Shown here one piece after another: positions 58,801-64,000 of a stretch of DNA of 64,000 bases. The stretch is from contig NZ_AP017422.1 of NCBI RefSeq assembly GCF_002355595.1, positions 3,286,001 to 3,350,000 of the forward strand. The letters run 5' to 3'. The notes under the pieces were generated by a model. It had not been told where the DNA came from and searched no databases. It saw only the letters and a list, made by a program, of their open reading frames with translations. How positions within the stretch are numbered: the first letter of the stretch is position 1; every line of letters begins with the position of its first letter. This DNA is from Filimonas lacunae (lineage in GTDB: Bacteria; Bacteroidota; Bacteroidia; Chitinophagales; Chitinophagaceae). Made by a program: the position numbers and the translations under genes.

Positions 58801-60000
58801 TAAACCCGTAGCACGCGAATACAGGTTTAAGCCACCGCCATCTGTGCCTACATACACATTACCATTATCCCCCTCGGCAAAAGAGGTGACCAAAGGCGCG
58901 CTCAGGCCATGTGCATCAAAAGCATTGCTTTGTTTTAACTGAAACAGGTTCAGATTTTTGTCATATTTATTAATCCCGCCCAGGTAGCACCCCAGCCAGT
59001 AAATGCCCTGACTATTATCGATATAAACTGCCCGTACGGATTTATTCCGCAAACTATATACACTACGGGCATCCGGCAAAATACGCTGTATACGACCGGT
59101 AGCCGGGGTAAGTATGGCCAGTCCGTTTTCGGTGCCTATCCATAGCTGGCCAGATGAATCTGCTGCCAATGAATACATTACATTACCGTTCAATCCCGCG
59201 TCTGCTTCCGGTTGCCGGTAATTCACAAACCGGTTGCTGCCCGGTTGTAACATGCTTACCCCATTCTCTGTGCACACCCATAGCTTTCCGTTTTTATCTT
59301 CCGCCAGGCAATTGATGCTATCGCACACCAGGTTACCCGCGACACTATTTCCACGTTGAAACTGTTGAAATTTGTTCAGCGACCTGTTATATAGGTACAA
59401 GCCATGATTGGTGCCCACCCAGGTTTGTTTATGGCTGTCTTCATAAATGCACATGGCCAGTTTATCGGCGGGAGTTTTGCCGGCAAGCGTTATCAGGGGA
59501 AGTGGCGCTACCGTGAGCGCTAAGGGATCTATAATATGTATACCGGTAAAACTGGCTACCCATATTTTACCGGAGTAATCATCATGCAAACTTCGTACAC
59601 AGTTGTCCAACGCATTGGCGTTTTTATACCCCTTCACCGACACAAACACATCCCGTTTCCGATCGTACATGCACACATTGCCCCTGCCGCTGCCAACCCA
59701 TAAATTCCCCTTCCGGTCTTCATGCATACAGGTAATGTTATTGTCAGGCAAACTGGCCGAATCGCCTTCCTTATGCCGGTAAATGGTAAACCGTGTACCA
59801 TCAAACCTGTTTAAGCCATCGTCTGTGGCAAACCACATCCACCCATATTTATCTTTTAGTATGGCATTGATAGTATTATAGGAAAGGCCGTTTTGAGCCG
59901 TCAGGGAAGTGAAATTAATCTGGCTGCTTTGAGCCTGCAGCCTTACAACAGGTAAACTAATAAGTATCACCGCAAAGGCTATCCATGTACATATACGCAT
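55849..60000 (-). CDS. Hybrid two-component regulator (reg_prop / Y_Y_Y / HK / REC / AraC)
   Basis: 1383 residues from the ATG at 60000; the frame opens at a GTG six codons earlier. Signal region (1-24), then about 14 reg_prop repeats forming two propellers (about 30-690, each with 'G-x-(L/I)-W-(V/I/M)-G'), Y_Y_Y domain (about 720-785), one membrane segment (about 800-820), HisKA with 'FLTNLSHEFRTPISLI' (His near 873), HATPase_c ('NLLSNAFKFTPAGGA', 'DTGMGIPEEKQARIF'), receiver ('LLLVEDNDDFRFYL', Asp near 1175 in 'VSDINMPEMDG') and AraC HTH ('VEALSKHLGLSRSTLYSRM'). This SusR/HTCS type senses oligosaccharides in the periplasm and controls glycan genes. It is convergent with the LacI gene at 54759 and divergent from another at 60254. 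Confidence 0.95.
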   Translation of the reverse strand: MRICTWIAFAVILISLPVVRLQAQSSQINFTSLTAQNGLSYNTINAILKDKYGWMWFATDDGLNRFDGTRFTIYRHKEGDSASLPDNNITCMHEDRKGNLWVGSGRGNVCMYDRKRDVFVSVKGYKNANALDNCVRSLHDDYSGKIWVASFTGIHIIDPLALTVAPLPLITLAGKTPADKLAMCIYEDSHKQTWVGTNHGLYLYNRSLNKFQQFQRGNSVAGNLVCDSINCLAEDKNGKLWVCTENGVSMLQPGSNRFVNYRQPEADAGLNGNVMYSLAADSSGQLWIGTENGLAILTPATGRIQRILPDARSVYSLRNKSVRAVYIDNSQGIYWLGCYLGGINKYDKNLNLFQLKQSNAFDAHGLSAPLVTSFAEGDNGNVYVGTDGGGLNLYSRATGLFNHLTVGKAAESGRLAILSLEKDRQGDIWIGTFGKGLFRYHPATGASQQFTKATGKEAIRSNDIFSLLADSRGLLWIGTNGGGTDVYDTRTNRMLYHYTRTPVAPDDRPLPLNGYIRGIQEDKEGRIWMGSCGTGIVRLNTVTGQCDVYNNANSQLPSMDVRCMLYDSKGRLWVGTGNGLSLFDAVLQRFTTYNEKQGLANAVIHDIVEGDNGVVWVSTNNGISSFTTSSSRFTNYMHYNGVQNNNFVMRSGIRAADGEIFFGGLDGFNSFYPSALKQNHNMPAVVLTDLHVANQSVSPAEKGPIQEHISTAGVMHLRYGQNFALSFAALDFTSPEQNRYAYRLEGFDNDWVDAGSHQTASYTNIDPGEYVFQVKACNNDGVWNSNGARIRIVIDPPFWRTTTAYVLYVLLIAGILLYSRYRTLQRLRRKFAAEQEKLMARQQMEQERKQAEMARELDQLKIKFLTNLSHEFRTPISLIMGPVDNLLSKKQDQASAGQLGMVKRNARRLLNLVNQLLDFRRLEEHELTLQPLPGEMIGFIREVFDSFTDLADRKKICYQLDCDTSSLIVAFDHNKLERILFNLLSNAFKFTPAGGAIQLVVKKEEKVTEDVATTWLSIAVSDTGMGIPEEKQARIFERYFQSHAANALLTQGTGIGLSITKEFVQMHGGTIEVSSKPARGSTFTIQLPFTIVQPVTDSLPALPEPKVLPMQPVEQLPEKEGDTARTTLLLVEDNDDFRFYLKDNLKANYHIIEARNGKEGWQKALAVHPQLIVSDINMPEMDGLQLCRKIRSDKRTCHIPVILLTALPGEATELKGLETGASDYLTKPFNVELLHARVHNLLQMNRRLKDTFTKQLKVTGPEVEIDSDNARFLQRVVLFIEENLNDASLSVEALSKHLGLSRSTLYSRMVELTGNTPVEFIRNIKLDKAAVLLEKSDMNIAQVAYSTGFSTPNYFTRAFKTRFNMQPSEFLQQKRKPASHTTE

Positions 60001-60126
60001 AAGCAATCCATTAAACACCCAATCGATAAGATGAATATACAGCTATTTTAACAAAACCGGAGAATGGCGATTGGCGACAAATCATTCCGCAGGAATGATA
60101 AATGCGTGTTTTTCAACTATAAAGCG

Positions 60127-60161
60127 CTAGCACAAATGTTCATTTTAAACATTTGTGCTAG
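60127..60161. repeat. Perfect 14-bp inverted repeat in the HTCS/LacI spacer
   Basis: Arms ctagcacaaatgtt and aacatttgtgctag (60127-60140 and 60148-60161) flank a 7-nt loop, in the 253-base spacer between the divergent hybrid regulator and LacI 2. No T-tract on either side, so a terminator is unlikely; candidate operator or structured leader. Confidence 0.6.
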
Positions 60162-60253
60162 TATTTTCAACAATAAGCGCACCCCACCGCCTCATAGCCA
60201 GCTAATTTTAAACAGGGATGTACTCATTGCCTTTTATGTAATTCCATTAACGA

Positions 60254-61291
60254 ATGCTGATGAAAAAAGAAGTTATTACACCGGAGGTTACTATATATGA
60301 TATAGCCAGCCACCTGGGCCTTGCCAGTTCCACCGTAAGCCGTGCGTTACAGAATAACCCCATTATCAACAAAAATACCCGGAAGAAAATAGCCGCCGCC
60401 GCTGAAGAATTGGGTTACAGGCGTAATAATTACGCGGTAAATCTTCGAACGCAGCGCACCCGCACCATTGGCATTATTGTACATGAGTTAAAAAGCCATT
60501 TTATCACTTCGGTATTAGCGGGCATCGGACAGGTTGCTGCACAGTCCGGGTATGACATTATTATTGGCTATTCCGCCGAAAGCGTGGTGAAAGAAGCCGC
60601 CAATGCCCGTAATTTTTTCCATAAACGGGTAGATGGGGTAATTGCTTCGCTGGCTATGGATACGGCAGACCTCTCCCACTTCCAGCCTTTTCAGGATAAA
60701 AATATTCCGCTGGTGTTTTTTGACCGTGCCGAAGACCAGCCTAACAGCACAATGGTGGTGATAGACAATACCCGTTGCGGTTATGAAGCTACCCATCACC
60801 TGGCACAACGCGGTTGCCGGCGCATAGCCCTGGTTACCGGCAACAGGAAACGCAATGTATATGAACAGCGTTACCAGGGGTATTTACAGGCATTAAGCGA
60901 TAATGATATTCCCTTTAGGGAAGAACTGGTGATGATCAACGACCTGGACGAAAAAGGGGGTATGCAAGCTGCTGAAACCATTCTAAACATGAAAGACCGT
61001 CCCGATGGCATTTTTATCACCAATGATTTTGCTGCTGCAGTTTGTATGCGTCAACTGCAGGATGCAGGCATTCGCATACCGGAAGACATAGCAGTGGTGG
61101 GTTTCAACGATGATAATATCTGCAAACTGGTCAATCCGCAATTAACCACCATTCATTACCCGGGTAAAGAGATGGGAGAAATTGCGGCCAGAAACCTGAT
61201 TGACCATTTGGATGGTGTAACCAGTATATCCAATGCTTCCCGCATCATTGTCCGGTCTCAATTAGTGATACGTGAATCATCCCTTCATTAA
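60254..61291 (+). CDS. LacI-family transcriptional regulator 2
   Basis: 345 residues (an ATG two codons on, at 60260, is equally likely as start). HTH about 13-60 ('TIYDIASHLGLASSTVSRAL', 'EELGYRRNNYAVNLRT'), then sugar-binding domain ('IGIIVHELKSHFITSVLAG', 'IAVVGFNDDNICKLV'). It is close to LacI 3 throughout (well above half identical by eye), more distant from LacI 1. Followed by a strong terminator. Divergent from the hybrid regulator. Confidence 0.93.
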   Translation: MLMKKEVITPEVTIYDIASHLGLASSTVSRALQNNPIINKNTRKKIAAAAEELGYRRNNYAVNLRTQRTRTIGIIVHELKSHFITSVLAGIGQVAAQSGYDIIIGYSAESVVKEAANARNFFHKRVDGVIASLAMDTADLSHFQPFQDKNIPLVFFDRAEDQPNSTMVVIDNTRCGYEATHHLAQRGCRRIALVTGNRKRNVYEQRYQGYLQALSDNDIPFREELVMINDLDEKGGMQAAETILNMKDRPDGIFITNDFAAAVCMRQLQDAGIRIPEDIAVVGFNDDNICKLVNPQLTTIHYPGKEMGEIAARNLIDHLDGVTSISNASRIIVRSQLVIRESSLH

Positions 61292-61312
61292 CTATCTATA
61301 CTGTCAGAAACG

Positions 61313-61342
61313 AAAACGGGGTGAATAATCACCCCGTTTTTT
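61313..61342 (+). terminator. Rho-independent terminator of LacI 2
   Basis: Perfect 12-bp stem aaaacggggtga/tcaccccgtttt with a 4-nt loop, followed by tt, 21 bases past the stop codon. Confidence 0.9.
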
Positions 61343-61426
61343 GTAACGATTGCTTATTACTAGTTGCTATGCTATTAAGCTATCTCTATTAACACGAATG
61401 TAATATTATAAACTTTTCCTGTTTTT

Positions 61427-61497
61427 ACAATCGATTTCAAATAATTTTCATGAAATTCACAATATCTATATTGTATGTAGAATTGTAATCGATTGTA
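61427..61497. promoter_or_regulatory. Cluster of palindromes upstream of LacI 3 (candidate operators)
   Basis: Three symmetric sites: acaatcgattt (61427-61437), acaatat-ct-atattgt (61459-61474, perfect), and gtaatcgattgt (61485-61496). The first and third share a CG-centred core (aatcgatt) typical of LacI-type operators; the last touches the start codon. Likely autoregulation by LacI 3 or cross-regulation by LacI 2. Confidence 0.55.
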
Positions 61498-62525
61498 TGA
61501 AAAAGGGAAAAGAAACTACCATTTATGATATAGCCAAACAACTGAACATCTCAGCATCTACAGTTAGCCGTGCTTTACAGGATCATCCCGGGGTAAATAA
61601 GAAAACAAAGAAAATGATTGCCGACTTCGTGGCGCAAACCAGTTTTCGAACCAATCCCTTTGCCAGCAACCTGCGTAACAAGCAAACCAAAACCATTGGC
61701 GTGCTGGTGCACGAGCTTAACAGCAACTTTATTACTTCCGTATTAGCAGGTATAGAAAAAGTAACTGCATCAGAAGGATATGATATTATTATAGCCCACT
61801 CCTCAGAAAGCTTTCATAAAGAGGCAGCGAATGTCAAAAATCTGTTTAATAAGCGGGTAGATGGGTTAATTGCCTCCCTTTCGTTTGACACCAGTAACCT
61901 GGAGCATTTTAAACCGTTTTTTGAAAGAGGCGTACCGGTGTTGTTTTTTGACCGTGTAGAGCAGGATGGCAACAAAACCGTGGTGATCATTGACAATGCC
62001 AAATGCGGTTATATAGCCACCCAACACCTGATAGAACAAGGTTGCCGCCGGATAGTGCATGTAACTTCCAGTTTAAACAGGAACGTGTATTCACAGCGGT
62101 ATAAGGGCTACAGAGATGCGTTATTCGATCACGGCCTGCCCTTTGAGGAAAGTATGTTAATGGTAGAAGATCTTTCTAAAAAAGCCGGCGTCAGTGCCGC
62201 CAACAAAATCATGAACAGCAAGCCTATGCCCGACGGCGCATTCATCACCAACGACTTCCTGGCAGCCGTGTGTATTCGCACGCTGAAAGAAAATGGCATT
62301 GCGGTGCCAAAGGATATAGCCATAGTAGGCTTTAACAACGATGCCATTGGCGAGCTGATTGACCCTACACTTACCACCATCAACTATCCGGGTGAAGACA
62401 TGGGCGAAATTGCCGCCCGTAACTTAATCAATCATATTAATGGCATTGGCAACCTTGAACAAACCAATACCATCATTGTACGTTCCGGTTTGGTAGTACG
62501 CAATTCATCCCTCCGAACACCCTAA
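61497..62525 (+). CDS. LacI-family transcriptional regulator 3
   Basis: 342 residues. HTH about 8-55 ('TIYDIAKQLNISASTVSRAL'), then the binding domain ('IGVLVHELNSNFITSVLAG', 'IAIVGFNNDAIGELI'). Nearly collinear with LacI 2, from which it likely arose by tandem duplication. Preceded by a cluster of palindromes and followed after about 40 bases by the GH43 gene, which it probably controls. Confidence 0.93.
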   Translation: MKKGKETTIYDIAKQLNISASTVSRALQDHPGVNKKTKKMIADFVAQTSFRTNPFASNLRNKQTKTIGVLVHELNSNFITSVLAGIEKVTASEGYDIIIAHSSESFHKEAANVKNLFNKRVDGLIASLSFDTSNLEHFKPFFERGVPVLFFDRVEQDGNKTVVIIDNAKCGYIATQHLIEQGCRRIVHVTSSLNRNVYSQRYKGYRDALFDHGLPFEESMLMVEDLSKKAGVSAANKIMNSKPMPDGAFITNDFLAAVCIRTLKENGIAVPKDIAIVGFNNDAIGELIDPTLTTINYPGEDMGEIAARNLINHINGIGNLEQTNTIIVRSGLVVRNSSLRTP

Positions 62526-62566
62526 CACCCATTATTCATTATAACACAGAAAGTATGCTTTGCAAT

Positions 62567-64000
62567 ATGAAACGTTTTTTATTATCATTACCTGTTTCCT
62601 TATTCTTCCTGGTCACCAGCGCAACCGTTATAGCCCAACAAGGCAGCAATCCCATTATTTATGCTGATGTGCCGGATATGTCTATCATCCGCCAGGGCAA
62701 CACCTACTATATGAGTAGCACTACCATGCATATGAATCCCGGGTTACCCATTATGAAATCGAACGACCTGGTAAACTGGCAGCTGGTAAATTATGCCTAC
62801 GACACTTTAAGCACTATAGATGCCTTCAAGCTTACCAATGGTAAAAGCACCTACGGCCACGGCTCCTGGGCCAGCAGCCTGCGTTATCACAACGGCACTT
62901 ATTATGTAAGCACCTTTGCCAATCCTCCCGGTAAAACATATATCTATTCCACCAAAGACATAGAAAAAGGCCCCTGGAAAGCCCAGTCCTTTTCTCCGGC
63001 CCTGCACGATCATTCGCTTTTCTTTGAAGAGGATGGTCGCGTGTATATGGTATATGGCAACGGCCGCATTATGATCACCGAACTGGAAAGCGATCTTTCG
63101 GGCATCAAACCCGGCACCAGCCGTGTACTGATTGAAAACGCCAGCGCTCCAGCAGGCAATAATATTGGTCTGCCAGCAGAAGGATCACAACTATTTAAGA
63201 TCAATAACAAATATTATCTCTTTAATATCACCTGGCCCAAAGGCGGCATGCGAACAGTGGTAATACACAGGGCCGATAGCCTTACCGGCCCTTATGAAGG
63301 AAGACTGGCCTTGCAGGATAAAGGCGTGGCGCAGGGTGGCCTGATAAACACACCGGAAGGCAACTGGTTCGCATACCTGTTCAGAGACTTTGGTGCCGTG
63401 GGACGCATCCCCTACCTGGTTCCCGTAACCTGGGAAAATGACTGGCCCATATTGGGTGTCAACGGCAAGGTTACCGATAGCCTTCCGTTACCAGTATCTA
63501 CCGGCTACCAGCCAGGCATTGTATGCTCTGACGAGTTTGACCGTAGCCCACGCGCTAACACCCTGCCCCTTCCCTGGCAATGGAACCACAACCCGGATAA
63601 TAATAACTGGTCGCTTACAAAACGCAGTGGCTATCTGCGCCTGACTACCAGCCGCATAGATACCTCCCTGGTAATGGTACGCAACATGCTTACCCAACGC
63701 ACCTTTGGCCCGGAATGCGCTGCCGTTACGGCGCTGGATACACGCCACATGAAAGAAGGCGACTGTGCGGGGTTAACGTTGTTTCAGAAAATATATGGCT
63801 GGGTAGGCGTGAAAGCAGGCGCCAAAGGCAATCATCGACTGGTTATGGTGAACACGGCTAATGGCATTCCGGAAGAGGTAGCAAGCATTCCGATACATCA
63901 ACCGGTTGTTTATCTCAAAGCAGCCGCCGATTTCCGTAACAGGGCAGATAAAGGATATTTTTATTACAGCCTGGATGGTAACACCTGGACAGCTATAGGC
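62567..64000 (+). CDS. GH43 glycoside hydrolase (beta-xylosidase/arabinofuranosidase type), partial
   Basis: At least 478 codons, running off the right end of the window; an in-frame ATG at 62555 would add four residues. Signal peptide ends near 'ATVIAQQG' (residue ~20). GH43 propeller: catalytic-base Asp in 'YADVPDMSIIRQGNTYYM', 'WASSLRYHNGTYYV', pKa-modulating Asp in 'ALHDHSLFFEEDGRVYMVY', acid Glu in 'GLPAEGSQLFKINNKYYLF'. From about residue 320 a beta-sandwich (GH43 C-terminal concanavalin-like domain) begins ('CSDEFDRSPR', 'WQWNHNPDNNNWSL'). The enzyme likely releases xylose or arabinose from oligosaccharides. About 40 bases after LacI 3, probably co-transcribed or controlled by it. Confidence 0.9.
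   Translation, partial: MKRFLLSLPVSLFFLVTSATVIAQQGSNPIIYADVPDMSIIRQGNTYYMSSTTMHMNPGLPIMKSNDLVNWQLVNYAYDTLSTIDAFKLTNGKSTYGHGSWASSLRYHNGTYYVSTFANPPGKTYIYSTKDIEKGPWKAQSFSPALHDHSLFFEEDGRVYMVYGNGRIMITELESDLSGIKPGTSRVLIENASAPAGNNIGLPAEGSQLFKINNKYYLFNITWPKGGMRTVVIHRADSLTGPYEGRLALQDKGVAQGGLINTPEGNWFAYLFRDFGAVGRIPYLVPVTWENDWPILGVNGKVTDSLPLPVSTGYQPGIVCSDEFDRSPRANTLPLPWQWNHNPDNNNWSLTKRSGYLRLTTSRIDTSLVMVRNMLTQRTFGPECAAVTALDTRHMKEGDCAGLTLFQKIYGWVGVKAGAKGNHRLVMVNTANGIPEEVASIPIHQPVVYLKAAADFRNRADKGYFYYSLDGNTWTAIG

Noticed and set aside
1-64000. tRNA, rRNA, insertion sequences or integrase genes
   Set aside because: No tRNA cloverleaf, rRNA segment, transposase or integrase was recognised, so the accessory region has no visible mobility gene in the window.

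Overview
The window looks like chromosome of a Bacteroidota member, most likely Chitinophagaceae (Chitinophaga/Filimonas/Niastella-like). The grounds are a SusC/SusD pair controlled by an ECF sigma/FecR couple, type IX secretion C-terminal domains (both the CHU_C/type B and the short type A kind), a reg_prop/Y_Y_Y hybrid two-component regulator, several TAnnTTTG -7 promoter boxes and no Shine-Dalgarno sequences. This assignment rests on family content; no rRNA or other marker gene is present.

Left part (1-13.2 kb): an accessory, defence-island-like region. It starts with a minus-strand pair: a truncated unknown gene running off the window and an NdpA/NA37-like gene. An XRE regulator follows. 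Next comes a gene-free stretch with a pseudoknot-like set of long inverted repeats, then a plus-strand run of small genes, four of which look like diverged copies of one another. After these are a HEPN-like protein with an internal duplication, a large membrane-anchored protein, a TIR/deoxyribosyltransferase-like protein, a PIN-domain nuclease, a 42-codon remnant of an AbiH-type gene, and a membrane/coiled-coil protein. A promoter-plus-terminator unit without an ORF (candidate sRNA) closes the island.

Middle (13.3-30.6 kb): a GlxA-type regulator divergent from a secreted DinB-like protein, a ChrB-AraC fusion regulator with a small secreted protein, then two translationally coupled giant secreted proteins (2984 and 1102 aa) with beta-helix, IgGFc-binding-like, PKD and CHU_C domains. 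A membrane protein follows that ends in a histidine-kinase dimerisation helix with no ATPase domain. A paralogue of it lies at 42.4-43.2 kb.

Right part (30.7-64 kb): carbohydrate utilisation. One plus-strand cluster encodes a secreted esterase-CBM, a GH98 with two CBM-like domains, a GH62-like lipoprotein, a GH2 enzyme and an Arr-type ADP-ribosyltransferase fused to a helical domain. GH98 + GH62 + esterase suggests decorated (glucurono)arabinoxylan. It is followed by an MBL-fold hydrolase, two AraC regulators, a GH29 fucosidase-like protein and a classical minus-strand locus: ECF sigma, FecR, SusC, SusD, GH28 (pectin-type backbone). Three LacI-family regulators, a hybrid two-component regulator and a GH43 truncated by the window end complete the region. 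A workable reading is that released sugars are sensed by the LacI, AraC and hybrid regulators while SusC/FecR/sigma signal glycan import.
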